From the NCBI GenBank assembly GCA_019915015.1, contig JAHBBC010000031.1, positions 186,001 through 250,000 of the forward strand: a DNA stretch of 64,000 nt, read 5' to 3'. The stretch comes from Auriscalpium vulgare (Eukaryota > Basidiomycota > Agaricomycetes > Russulales > Auriscalpiaceae). Positions within the stretch are counted from its first letter, which is position 1. Every line of letters starts with the position of its first letter. Below the pieces are notes generated by a model. The model was not told the DNA's origin. It did no database searches and saw only the letters and a program-made list of their open reading frames with translations. This document shows, in pieces, positions 34,128-45,670 of this stretch. A program made the translations under genes and the position numbers.

Positions 34128-36182
34128 TCATACGGCAGTAATAGTGACACCAGCTTCCACCAGGCATTTCAAGGTTTCCGCCGCTGGCCGCAAAACCGCC
34201 GGGTTTCCTCCACTGGTCCTCACGACAGTCATCAAGCTTTGCACAAGGGCAGGCGTCTCCGCTTCTTCCGTCAACTTTTTTCTAAGGTCGGCTTCGAGGG
34301 TGAGAAACAAGTTGCGTACGCAGACAATGCCCCGATGCACAAGGCCGGGGTCCGACGCAGCGGAAGGCTCATCGTCCTCGGCGTCAAGTGCTGAAGGATC
34401 GATGAGCTGGATGAATATGCGCATCACTCGATGGCGCTCAATCTCCAGATCATAGAGAGAGCGACAAGCGTGGGGAGATGATGTGAGGGTTGCAAGCGCA
34501 CCGGACGCGGCAAGCCGCGTTTGCAAGTCGTCAACGTCGGAAAGCGCGACAAGGACGTGCAACTTCGACTTCGCACCTTCGGAGGTGCCGTCACCCGTGT
34601 ACCTTTCGTAGACGTCATCTGACCCAGCGAGTAAATTGCACAGCAACTCGGTCGCGGCTCTCCGAATGAGAGTGTGGTCCTCCAGCATCAATAGTTCGAC
34701 CTTCAGGAGGAGGCCATCGGCCTTCGCGACACGGGATGCCGCTTCCGCGCTGTGAGATGAGATATTCGTTAAAGCCATCATGGCCTCAAAACGCTGCAAG
34801 AGAGTCGAGGAATAATACGTGAGGAGGATCGTAAATGGTCGGATGGCGTCGTACATGGCACCAGGGTCGGCGCCAAAGACATGCACCGGAGAGGCCGTGA
34901 TAGCAAGTTTGGCCAGAGCCTGAATGGCTTCGAGGGTAAGTGGGTTTGCTTCCTCCGAGGTACCTGTGGGAAGAGACTTCCTGATGATGTCCACTAAAGA
35001 CCTCGCGCCACCGCTCTGGAGGACCTTCCCTCGGTTATCTTTGTCTTCGACGAAGTTAAGGAGAGCCCTCCCGGCTGTGATACGTACACCTTCGCTGTCG
35101 GCGAGTCGTACAACGGTGACCACAACCGGCAGTGCTCCAGCCTTCACCAAACTCCTCCCGCGCTGCTTGACATGTTCGTCGTCGTCGAGCACGTCCGGCA
35201 CGTCACCCGCCGGCGCCGGCGCACCAGCCTTTGCCATTCGCCTGAGCTTGTCTATCTGTGCGTCTTCGCCTGATAACTTCGGCCGATATATGCAGAGGTT
35301 GGTTATGAGTGTGAGGATGCCGTAGAGGAGTGTGTGGTTTGGAACGGCTCCCGAGGAGCTTGCAGAGCCCTTGAGAGTCGGGACAAGGGAGAAAAGTCCA
35401 GCCAAGAATGGTGCATCCTTCGCTAAGGCTTCCTTCACGCGCGGTTCGACGCTGAGATATGCCAGACCTTCTACCGCTTCAGTGGCGGTTTCTTTGCCCC
35501 CATCGACGATGAGCCCCTTCATGAGCGCGACCAACTGATCGTCGGCACTACCCTTTGATTCCGCAACGCCTGAAATCTCGGCACTGTCGGATTTGCCCCC
35601 ACGGGACAGTTTGACCATGGCTACTGCTGCGGATGCTCGTAATGGTCCGTCCCTTGTCTGTCGGGTAGCCGCCTCCAACCACTTGACACAGTCGTCGGGT
35701 ATGACAGCACGACATGCCTTATGACCGCAAGCCTGCGACAGCAGGTGAGCGGCCTCTCGGGAGACTGTCTCGGATGGATACAAGTCTAGGAGGTCGACGA
35801 TGTATGTGACGACAGCGTCTTGCTGGAAGATGGCGGAAGCGCTCTGCCAGTCGACTTGGAACAGAGCCGAGAGGAATGATAGGCCAACTAATGCTTCCTT
35901 CTCCGTAGGATCTGCTATTCGTGCTTCTACGATCGGTGCGAATGTCCTGAACAGAGACGCCGTGGCAGGATCCTGCTCTCCATCTCGGCCAGCTTTCGAC
36001 GAATTGCGCACGCCTTGGCAGTAGGACGAGAGAACCAGATAAGCCTTTGAACGCGTAGATGCGTCTTCGGACGGGAGGAATGCCGTGATCAGATATGATA
36101 GTTCATTGGGGAGACCTGGTGTGTGATTCTGGGGCTTGTTCACCGACGTGTTGACGTCCGGGACTTCCTCAATGTGGACCAT
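34128..36182 (-). CDS. SHE4: UNC-45/She4/CRO1-type myosin chaperone
   Basis: ARM-repeat protein that folds and stabilises myosin motor heads; in yeast She4 is needed for class I and V myosins. A single intronless frame of 684 residues, unusual among intron-rich neighbours. Recognisable family segments are YLITAFLPSEDASTRSKAY near the start, the central UNC-45/Cro1/She4 domain, and later ARM repeats such as LEAIQALAKLAITASPVHVF, RFEAMMALTNISSH and IRRAATELLCNLL. An N-terminal TPR domain, found in animal UNC-45, is absent, as in fungal members. It lies directly upstream of the class-I myosin gene, its likely client, on the same strand. Confidence 0.85.
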   Translation of the reverse strand: MVHIEEVPDVNTSVNKPQNHTPGLPNELSYLITAFLPSEDASTRSKAYLVLSSYCQGVRNSSKAGRDGEQDPATASLFRTFAPIVEARIADPTEKEALVGLSFLSALFQVDWQSASAIFQQDAVVTYIVDLLDLYPSETVSREAAHLLSQACGHKACRAVIPDDCVKWLEAATRQTRDGPLRASAAVAMVKLSRGGKSDSAEISGVAESKGSADDQLVALMKGLIVDGGKETATEAVEGLAYLSVEPRVKEALAKDAPFLAGLFSLVPTLKGSASSSGAVPNHTLLYGILTLITNLCIYRPKLSGEDAQIDKLRRMAKAGAPAPAGDVPDVLDDDEHVKQRGRSLVKAGALPVVVTVVRLADSEGVRITAGRALLNFVEDKDNRGKVLQSGGARSLVDIIRKSLPTGTSEEANPLTLEAIQALAKLAITASPVHVFGADPGAMYDAIRPFTILLTYYSSTLLQRFEAMMALTNISSHSAEAASRVAKADGLLLKVELLMLEDHTLIRRAATELLCNLLAGSDDVYERYTGDGTSEGAKSKLHVLVALSDVDDLQTRLAASGALATLTSSPHACRSLYDLEIERHRVMRIFIQLIDPSALDAEDDEPSAASDPGLVHRGIVCVRNLFLTLEADLRKKLTEEAETPALVQSLMTVVRTSGGNPAVLRPAAETLKCLVEAGVTITAV

Positions 36183-36323
36183 TGGGTTGGAGAGTGATCA
36201 AGTGAGTCGGTGTGTCGGTGGGAGCGGACGCGCGGACGGGTACTCTAGAGGCGGTATGTACGGCTGTTTGCCCGGGCCGCCTCTTGTTTTCTGTGCCTCA
36301 GTCAAGGATTTTTGACCGCACCA

Positions 36324-38217
36324 ATGTCAGAACCACCAAACGGCCAAAGCTCATCGACGCTGACAGCACCTCCGCCCATGTTAAATGGCATACGAACTGG
36401 AGACAACGTGCTGCTTCGCTTGCCGACCGGCGACGTGAGGAATTTCAAGCTCGAAGCTGATGCGTGAGTCCAATTCCGGGACATGTGCCATGTCTTTTTC
36501 ACCGCACAGCAGGACAATCAATCTAGGGAAATTTGGCTCGTTTCACGTCAGCGAGCTGGTCGGCCATCCGTATGGCTTAACACATGAAATCGTGGAGAAA
36601 AAGCTGAGGGTTGTGCTGCCGAAGTCGATTGAAGAGCTCGGTAAGCCGTGAAATTTATTGCGCCAAACGTCGCTCATGTTCCTGGCATCAGAGGACACGG
36701 AGGCCACGAATGAGCTCATAAATGACGGCAAATACGTGCAGCCATTAACCGCCGATGAGATTGAATCCTTGAAGCAATCCGGTGTCCATGCATCTGTGAG
36801 TGATTGTGGTCACACGACGTGTGCACACACCTCACTTCGTCTTACCAGGACATCATCAAAAAGCAAATAGAAATGCACGCGAACTACTCACTGAAGACAG
36901 AGTACAGCAAAGACAAGTATAAGAAACGAAAAGAAGCAAAGTGAGCACTGCCATCTGTCTCTCGTTGACAACGACTGAGTTTGCAGATGAAGATATTCCA
37001 AGTCGTTCACCACGATCGAGCCTACTCTCTTCAACGTGTGCGAGTATTGGTTCAAAAAGGACCAAAATCGTATCCGTGACCTTCGCATCGACAGCCTCTC
37101 GCAGATGCTCAACCTTGCTAACATTCAACCACACGGTCGATACCTTGCCGTCGACGATGCTTCTGGTATGGTAGTGTCTGCCATTCTTGAAAGATTAGGG
37201 GGTAAGTCGTCATCTCCATCGGTGTCTGTGTCCATTCTCATTTAACTTGCACAGGTAGCGGTCGCCTGTTGACTATATGCGACGTCGAATCACCACCTGC
37301 ATATCCTGTGATGACTCAAATGAACTTCCCGAAGGAGCTGGTCACCCCGATCCTTTCATCTCTCAATTGGGCCACTGCAGATGAGGAGTACACGCCTAGT
37401 AAGCCCCGTTATGTGTGATGGCCGATCCGCGAGGAGCTGATACCGCTCCCAGTAACTATACTCGAGCCTTCAGCTTCAGGAGGTGCACTATCTGACAAAG
37501 CCAAGGTGCGAGTTAACAAACGGAAGGCGGCCTCCGACATCCTCTCCGGCACCCGGGAGGAGCTCTTCGCAGGCGGATTTGACGGGTTTGCCACATTTAC
37601 CTATTTCTTGAAGGGTGCGGCTGCTGACTATGCAATCAGCTTGATCGTTGCCAGCGAATACGACCCATTTTCAATACTTGAGAGGCTGTCACCATATCTC
37701 AATGGTTCGGCGAACATAGTTGTACACAGCCCACACCTACAGGTTTGTCCTTTGGACTTTTATCTGCGGCTGATGACGAGCTGAATCACACGGCAGACTG
37801 TCAGCGATCTCCAAACAACACTTCGCCTACGTCCACAGTATCTGGCTCCCAGTGTCTCCGAAAGTTTTCTGCGACGCTACCAAGTTTGTCACACTTTTGC
37901 ATTTAAGCTAGTTATACTGATTGAGGGCAGGTGCTGCCGGGACGTACACATCCGACAATGACAACGACTGGCTCTGGAGGCTACATTATGCACACCATCA
38001 AAGTGTGAGTGCGCCTGACGTTGTCGATGCGCGGTACACCAATCAGGATCTCAATAGGCACGATGATCCGTCTGCGATCCCAGTTATCCATCGTCGGCCT
38101 ACCAAAGTTCGGAAGGAGGACGCATCGTCGCCGGCACCGAATTCTCAAGGCTCTGCCACACCGGTAGAGCAGGGTCCCGAACCGCCCAGCACGGTTACTC
38201 ACGAGTTTGAATCGTAG
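36324..38217 (+). CDS. TRM6: tRNA (adenine(58)-N1)-methyltransferase non-catalytic subunit
   Basis: Partner of Trm61 in the heterotetramer that makes m1A58 in tRNAs, including initiator tRNA (yeast Gcd10). Matching segments are NGIRTGDNVLLRLPTGDVR and LGKFGSFHVSELVGHPYGLT at the start, then IIKKQIEMHANYSLKTEYSK, TTIEPTLFNVCEYWF, GRYLAVDDASGMVVSAILER, GFDGFATFTYFLKG, and near the end VLPGRTHPTMTTTGSGGYI. A further intron joins HTIK to VHDDPSAIPVIHRRP and a short disordered tail; without it the frame would stop at 38008. The gene has at least eight introns. It is convergent with the sorting nexin, with only 44 bp between the stops. Confidence 0.9.
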
Positions 38218-38261
38218 CAGGGCCAACGGCGATGGCGAAGGGATATAGTACATGATATGAG

Positions 38262-41200
38262 TCACTGGCAGACAGACAATTTCATTGGAACACCTCGGGA
38301 AACAATGCCGCGAAAAGCTGGAAGGTGTTCAATGGTGAGAATGCGATCGATGAGAAACCTGCGCACCTCGTCCAGTATGGTATATGCAATGTGTTGGTTC
38401 AAGCGTCTGTTCTGTAGGACGGCGAAAATGCGTCGAGCACCACGGCGTGCGTTCGACCGACCGATCATGTTAGCGGCAAGGTCTGCGTGCGGAAGGTGTC
38501 AGTATCTTCCTCGCCAATGGGGGAGGCCCTCTCACCTGGCATCAAAGCAGACAGCATGCGATTCGCATCATCTCGTGCACGTAGTTTCTCCTCAGGGGAG
38601 CGTGAAGTAGACTGTGTCCTCAACTGACCTCCACTCCACAGCGCATCACGGAACATGTTTATGAAGTTCATGATGTGTGGTTCATCTGTCAAGTAGCTCA
38701 CAGTCTCCCGCAGTTTCCTGACCCACAAGTTAGTCAACTTGTTATAATTTTAGGAGACGGACGCACCTCTCCACCGTGCTTCCTAAGACTTGCTGCATAA
38801 TGATGACGATAGCTTGCCGTCTTAGCCAGTTGTTCTTCTTGTTGAGCTCGAAAATGGCCAAGACGAGGTCGCAGATAGGGGCGGAGAAGGTGGACGAGCT
38901 GGTCTCGCCTTCAAGAGGTTTTAGATCGCCGGAGAACTGAAGTAATGTGTCATCCGACGCGGTCTTCCCGGAAGCGCGTAGGGCCTGCGCGACCACGTCC
39001 TCGTCGTTGATTGAGTTCCCGACGATGCCTGCCAACTCTGCTGCTTGTCGCGTGAGACGCTGGATCATGACGTCCAGCATTGATGGTCCGAAGAACATGT
39101 CATCTATGCTCTCCGCAACGGAGTGATACACGTTGCGGACGAGTCCGGTCCCAGGAAAGGCACCTCCGGCTTTAGAGGCTGTAGGTTCAGGCTCGGACAC
39201 AATGAAAGGCGAGTTGCGGGATAGGAAGGCGCGCAGTTCCTCGCTTTCGCAGACAGCCGGGATCTGGATGAGATTCTAGATAAAGTCAGCTTGGAAGACA
39301 GTGAAGTAAACTTAGACTATCCTACCTGTACATATTTCTCCAAGGCAGCACGTCGGGTGTCCACAAAACTTCCAGAGAGGGAGGTCACCAGTCGTTTCCC
39401 CGGGAAGTCCAGCGCCCGAACCAAGGCATACCGCTCTCGAAGCTTGTTGTGCATGTTGAGGAATTTATTATAACGTCGAGCTACTACCCATCCCGTGGTG
39501 ACACTGCCGTCCAGACCGAGCTGCTGGACCTCCACGAGGTACCGGACAACAGATCGGCCACCCTCGTCGCCAACGACCGAATTGACGATCGTCAACTTCG
39601 TACGATCCGGTACCAGGCGATTCGCAATCTCTTGCTGCTCGTACTGCGACCGCTGGAAGCTGAGTTCGCGGTATTCCCTTGACATGGCAGACTTGGATCT
39701 CCGGAGAAGACGCAGCTCTTGGGCGTCCCCTGTAAGTTCGGCCTTCTTGATGAGGGTATCAAGCATTGCTTCTTGCGTCTGTAAGTTGTAGATTTTGTCC
39801 GAGAGTCGAGCGATCTCATACGAGAGCTGCAGGTCGCCTGGGCCTGCGAGTTGAAAATTCTCCTGCTTCGCATCTGCGTTTGCTTCCGCAGTCTCCTCTT
39901 CATCAATGTCCTCGAGTGGTAAACCCCGCGGGCCATCGACGAAGAGGGTCGGGTCCGGAGAGGAGTCTAAGACACTGTTCACAGTTGTCAAATATGGGCG
40001 TGTCGCGCGCTTGTCCGTCTGCTGCTTGTCAAGGGCGATGATGTCTGTCAAGGCGGCCTGGATGGCCTCGACCGTCGACTGACTTTCGTGGCTATTCTTC
40101 GTATTGTCATCAGGGTCGTCAAAAAGCGGCGCGCGGCTGGAAGTATCGGCCTCCGGCAGAGGCGACATGAGAACGTCGAGATTGGAAGGCGGCCGAGGCA
40201 GTGAAATTTGTGAGGACTCCATGGGTGAAATTGGAAAAAGTGATTCTGCGTAGCTAGACTGCGCCGAAGGGCTGAGTGGCAAGATGAAGGACGGGAGGGA
40301 TTCTGTGCGCAACATGGGAGCCGGGGAGGCCACCCGTCCGCCCGCAGGTGGCGCTTCGGTGCTAGCCGACAAATCATCGCGACCACGCACGGAAGTGTCC
40401 CTGGGGGCACCTTGACTTGCATTGATATCCTCCACAACTCTGAACCACAGCTCCGACCTTTCAAAGTCTTCGAAGTCTTGCTCCATGGTCTGCTCTACTT
40501 GTCTCTGAGCGAGCATAACGCTCCTGCGGGCCTTCCGTTCGACTGTAGAGGAGGGCATCGTCTCGCTTAGTGAAAAGCCGCGAATCGCAGAGACATGTTT
40601 CGCGGAGATGGCGGACAGAGCTGGTGGGGGCGACGAGCTGGAGAAGTAGAGCTCGTAAATCATTGCGATGTCCTCTTTCGCCGTGGAGGCGAGGGACGGA
40701 TCATGGATGGGGTCGTCTTCATTGTCGGAGGAGCCTGAGTCGAACGACTCCAGCGGATTCTTGAAACTTTCCACCGTGAGCCAAAACTGTGCCAAGAGAG
40801 CGCGATTCCGTCTGTCCAAAAACTCCATGAAGTATGACAAGGAGCTTGGGTTGCCCAGAATGTCGCGTAGATTTAGGCGAGAAGCTGGAGCGTCGGGTAA
40901 AGAAGTCTTCTACTCGCCATGTAAGAACTTAGTCAGACAAAATTTGGAATACATACTGTATCATCGTTGCCTCCTAGGACAGCAATACGTAGTTCGGCCT
41001 GTCTCTTGGCAGTGTAAAGTCTGTCCAGGAACGCTACGACATCTTCGGTCTTCTCCCCGTTGATCCAATCTTCCCTTTCGTGATTAGCTGAAGCGCTGTG
41101 AGAATGTATGCCTATATAAACTCTCAGAGACGCATACCCAATAACACCCTCGTCCGTCTGATCTCCCCCATGATATCATTCTTCAGTCGTCGAGCGTCGA

Positions 41201-42376
41201 GCAAAGAAGAGGTGTGACTGATGCTTCTTAAGAAGGATTCGAAGTGTTTCGCATCCGTGCGGATGGTGATGGTGTCGGTAACTGATGTCCTTGCCGTGGC
41301 CAATCTCGGTTTGGGATGCGGTAGCTGAGCCTCTAGCACGTTCCGCACCTTAGTGATAAGTCGCCTGCAATTTTAAGGTCATAACGCGGCAACTTGAGAT
41401 AGACGGGATGCTTACTGTTGGCGAATGGCTGCTCCGGCCTGAAAGAATGTCAAAGATGACGACGGCGCATCTGACTGACCGAACTCACCAGCTGCCCGAT
41501 AGTCCGGTTCCAAAAATCGGGATCCGCAAACATATCCATCACGGGATACAAGACTGAGCAAGCGGCGATCTCTCGGACGACGACTTTCAAAGCTGAGCTC
41601 CTCGCCTCTTTCTCGGGAAGCACCAAGGGGAGGACCTTCTCGATGAGCTGTTTGAGATGCGCTTCTTCCGACTGCTTGGTGAAACTAGATGACAAGTTGT
41701 TCACGGCAGTATGAAGTCTGGTGCCACTCTTCCCGGCGTAACGACTGGCCAGTAACATGTCTAGCTCCTCGGACTCCGTTAACCTACGTTCCAGGCCGGC
41801 GCCGCGTAAGGCAACCTCGGACTCGCGAAATTGCTCTACATGGGCCGTGATGATGGGCAACAGACGTTTGACAAGGATGGTGGACAAGTCGGCGGACGAC
41901 AACCTGGCTAACAGGCGATTCATGGAGCTGTGCAACGTAGCGGAGACCGCGGTGGGGAAAGACGGGGAGGATGACAAGTCCTTGTACCAAGACAAGACAA
42001 AGTCTCTGACAATTAGGATGAGAATATCGTTAACCGCCGTCGATATCATTGGAGATTCCGGGTATAGGTCGGGGAGAGAATGCGGCGGCCTGTGTGCCCA
42101 CTGCGATCGTATCAAGACGGCTTGCCAGGCGGCGGGAGTTGAGAAGGCCAGCGGGCGTGCAGGCGCCGGGTAACGAAGTCCAATGACACGCTCCTTTGCA
42201 TCCAAAAGATGACCGAGGAGCACATTGAGCGTGATCAAGGACAGGACGAAGGACACGACCAAGAACGGGGACAGAAGGATGAGAGCGAGCGGAGAAGAGA
42301 TGACGCGAACTGCGATAGGCAGGAAAACTGCAAAGACAGCGACTAAAACCACTGTCGATGTGTTGAGCGACTGCAT
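38262..42376 (-). CDS. MDM1: Mdm1/SNX13-type sorting nexin (TM-PXA-RGS-PX-Nexin_C)
   Basis: ER-anchored tether family; yeast Mdm1 links the ER with the vacuole and lipid droplets. The N-terminus has two hydrophobic segments (VVLVAVFAVFLPIAVRVI and LALILLSPFLVVSFVLSLIT) forming an ER hairpin. The PXA domain follows (DILILIVRDFVLSWYKDLS...). An RGS-like helix bundle starts LRDILGNPSSLSYFMEFLDR, and a Ser/Asp-rich disordered stretch and a coiled coil come next. The PX domain contains VVARRYNKFLNMHNKL and DFPGKRLVTSLSGSFVDTRR. The Nexin_C domain ends IEHLPAFRGIVSRGVPMKLS. Domain order matches Mdm1/SNX13/SNX25 and total length (about 1100-1150) fits. The promoter side faces the OAC1-like carrier's 3' end. 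Confidence 0.9.
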
Positions 42377-42856
42377 GGCCGCGTTCGTTGCAGAGCTAAC
42401 CGTGGCAGAGCATGGTGGAGGTTGACGAGGGCGGCTAAGCCATTCCGGCGCGTCCTACTAAACAACTGGTTATGTAATTTCGGCGTGCCGGAGCTTCAAG
42501 TTGCCACTTTTGCCACCATCGACACATGCCGCTCCGAGTGCATGAACAAGACCTTTCGGAGATGCACCACAGAGTATATAATGAAGCTCACAAATCACGT
42601 CGTACTGTGGCCTATGGCAGTCGATGCCAGACCGCTATGAGGCGTAGAGTGGCAGGTTCAAAGCGGCGACGAGCAGCCGACAAGCCGGCCGGCCGGCCGG
42701 CCGTAAAGTGTCTGGCTCATGCATACGAACTACGGAGGATATCTCAATATTAATCTTAGCAGTCATTATTACCTATACATGCTATTAACAATAACGGTGC
42801 AAACATATATTATGCACAAGAATTCTATATGAATCATATCTAATCTACAGCTTTGA
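42377..42856. other. Intergenic region with GGCC repeat and AT-rich stretch
   Basis: Upstream region of the sorting nexin and 3' flank of the OAC1-like carrier. Near 42686-42704 there is a tandem, self-complementary ggcc run; 42730-42850 is AT-rich. No gene is recognised. Confidence 0.55.
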
Positions 42857-44400
42857 TTATACAACGGACCCATGTCGCAATTTCCGGTATGCACTCAAGA
42901 GAATGTCGTTCGCGGTGAGCGTGATGATCCTACACGGAGTCGAGTCAGTACCGCGCAGGTAAATTGACAGCAAACGCACGTATGGGGAGCTATTCGCAAG
43001 AAATGTGCCGTAGACCCTACGGTTCATCGCTCAGACAGTCTTTCTCAAAGCAGAGTAAGCCAGCGTACCTTTGTACCACCCAAAGGGACCTTCCGTCTTG
43101 AGTGTTTTCCACAAACAATCGAATGGATTTTTGTAAAGTGTCCCGACGAGCCGGCCGTTCGGGAGTTTCTTTGTAGGTTGGTTGTATACGCGTGTCAGCG
43201 CCTTGAGATATATGCGGGTGAGTACGAACATGGACAGGGGTGGGTGCTAAAGCTCACCGTATCCGCTGGTTGCATCATTATGAGCTGAAAGATGATGTCA
43301 AAAAATCAGGCCAACCGATGGATGATACTATCCACGTACAACGCAGATGCCGGAGACTGAGCTACTCGCCAGGTATGTCCATATGCTGTTCGCAGGCAGT
43401 ATATCCCGCGACACAAGCTGGTTTTTCGTCCAATTGTAAGTCGGAAGTTGGACCTGTGTATGCAGTTTGGTCACGCTCAGTTCCTTAACTGTCAAACACG
43501 CGAGACTGACCGAAGACCCCATCGCCGTCCGAAGAATTGCAGCGTCGATGCCACGCACCAAGCCGCGAAACTTCTCCTTCTGATATATAGTTCGCAGAGC
43601 ATCCCACGAGCTCTTGTAGTGATGCTGCGTTCCCACTGGTAGCGCGGGGGAGTACGCCTGCACAGCCGTTGAACGGTGAGGGGATTAGGACTAGCAACGA
43701 CTAACCTGCATGCGCGCCTTGATCAAGAACAGCGGGTTTCCGAGGGAAGCTGGTACATGTGAGATGGGTGAGATCCAGAATCGTAGTGATACACACCTCC
43801 AACGGCTCCGCTAGCTGCTCCAGCGATGACTGATGTTACAGGATGTTGAACCGCCGTGTCAAGCCCTGCGGCCTGATTAATCGACTTGCGGAAGGGCTCG
43901 TAGAAACCTAAAGAGTTCAGGAAATAGACAGCAAGCGAATCTCATGCAACATACCGAGACGAGAGCCGTTCAACAGAATCTTAGATTTGCACGTTAAGTC
44001 GCTACAAGGCACACGAGCCGCCGAGGTTCATACCTGGTAAGCATACTACTCTCACGAATCAGTGACTGTCCCTATAAGACGGTGGTTGCAACGTACAGCA
44101 GGAGAAATGCCCCTTTGTATGCCCCGAATACCTTCATTCCGCCATGTCTTTGCAAACACGTCAAACACGTTGTGATACACCTTCACGCCGCCGCCCTTCG
44201 CAAGCTCGCCTTGAAGTTGCAGGCGCGTTTTCGCGACCTCCGCCGGGTTTGAGAATGTGACCTGATCAACCAGGATGAGTGTGGCTTTCAATGACGCGTG
44301 TGCTCGCATATACCGCTATACAGGCGGCAAGTCCTCCCAGCAAGAAGCCCTCCGCGGTCGACAGAGGCCGGGGCTGGCCTGGACCAGGCAGAGAGGACAT
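42857..44400 (-). CDS. OAC1: Mitochondrial carrier of the Oac1 (oxaloacetate/sulfate) type
   Basis: Inner-membrane carrier; Oac1 moves oxaloacetate, sulfate and related anions and feeds alpha-isopropylmalate export. The start MSSLPGPGQPRPLSTAEGF is followed by the first signature FSNPAEVAKTRLQLQGEL, the second LGNPLFLIKARMQAYSP, and the third MMQPADTALTRVYNQP. In the third, Leu replaces the usual Lys/Arg, as is typical of the Oac1/SLC25A34-35 branch. The C-terminus reads HTIITLTANDILLSAYRKLR and ends GSVV. About seven introns are present; the gene opens with a short exon ended by GTATAT. Substrate assignment rests on subfamily resemblance only. Confidence 0.85.
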
Positions 44401-44991
44401 AGAATTAAGCGCGCGAAGAGCGCTGTGTGATGGAGAATGGAGGACGAGGCGAGGGTGGTTCAGAGCGACTGCAACGTAGCGAATCGTTTATGTAGTACTA
44501 TGTATGACGTACAGGCCGCTGGCTACAGTCTCTGTCAGCGACAGCAACGACCTTTTCACTTGTCTTGGTCTGAAACCGTCTCGCATGCATTGATACTCGA
44601 GGGTTCGGCGGGATCCCCGGCGTTTGTAAGACCCAGTACTTGTCCGGCGGTGGTCGGCCTATGTCACATAGGAACGGCGTATAGTAGCAAGATTCCACAG
44701 CCTTCGTACAGCGAGCAAGCTTGATATGAATGTCCTCAGCACCGCGCAGTATTTGGAACCATGGTCCTCGGCGATTGCTCTCCATCACTGAGTAAGTCAG
44801 CATCCTGGAGAGTTTCGACGAGCGTCCCACCGGGAGTACTTGACATTCTGAAGACCCAGAGTTGCTGCCTGCGCCACAAACTCTGCGCCGCCCAGTGCTG
44901 GATTCGAAGAAACTGTCGGGCAGTCTCAATCTCAAAATTTCTCACCTCACTAGGCTCGCATGTCGAACATTCAGGGACTCGTTTGCGGTAT
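44401..44991. other. Intergenic region without a recognised gene
   Basis: Upstream region of the carrier and 3' flank of the ACT-domain gene. Frames on both strands (for example 44498-44935 minus) lack motifs and convincing splice partners. Confidence 0.5.
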
Positions 44992-45539
44992 CTACTCAGC
45001 ATTTGCAAGGAATATCCATCCGTCTTCTTTCAGTGCTTCAACAGCACGGTCTATCTTGCTCTCTGGGACAAGTATGTAGTCTGTATTCCTGGCAGCCAAG
45101 AATTGAGAACGAATGGTTGTGCATGGTGGCGAACGGACCGTACCACGTCGAGAGCGCAAATATAGGTATCTTCGCCTGCTTCAGCGGCGCAGTGAGATCC
45201 GCCATCACTCCGGTCAAGCCTTCGAGGAGCGGTATCAGTTCCAATTCAACACAAGAGCGATCATATTGCACCAAAACTCATGGGCCCTGCAATCTTGATG
45301 CACCTCCAAGTTGCCTTCGCCTTCGCGCCCGCGCTGTCTTCCTCGGCGCCGAGACACTCACCCACGATCGAGATCTCCTCGGACGTCCTGGTGATAGATA
45401 AGAACGCGCCGGAGGACTTCTGCTGCAGCTGTTCGAGCAGCGATAAGGGAATAGACTCGTCCGCTTGGTGCTGGGATACGAAGAACAAACGGGGCAGCAC
45501 CGCGAGGTGCAAACTCGGGTCCTGCAGAGGCGGCGGCAT
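44992..45539 (-). CDS. ACT-domain protein of the CASTOR/GATS-like type
   Basis: Small protein of about 150 residues in three exons. The first exon gives LAVLPRLFFVSQHQADESIP and FLSITRTSEEISIVGE; then come WRCIKIAGPMSFGLTGVMAD, LTAPLKQAKIPIFALSTWNT and DYILVPESKIDRAVEALKED. This order (SITRT.EE.S.V, KI.GPM.F.LTGVMA.L, I.IFA.STW.TDYILV) is that of the tandem-ACT fold shared by human CASTOR arginine sensors and bacterial ACT proteins of unknown ligand. It probably binds an amino acid; which one, and any link to TOR, are not shown. The start at 45539 is chosen over an upstream ATG at 45608 because the family-like sequence begins there. Confidence 0.75.
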
Positions 45540-45670
45540 GTGGTGATAGTGGAATGCAGAACCGCGAACGCCCGGAGGCCACACGCACACACGACGGGAG
45601 TGCATCACATGATATAAGTCTTGTACAGAAGTGATACAACGGTTCGTGATTCCATTTTGTCATGTGTTCA

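Noticed and set aside
42680..42706. ggccggcc run as a regulatory or mobile element
   Set aside because: Short, simple and without flanking duplications or a gene; treated as a low-complexity repeat.
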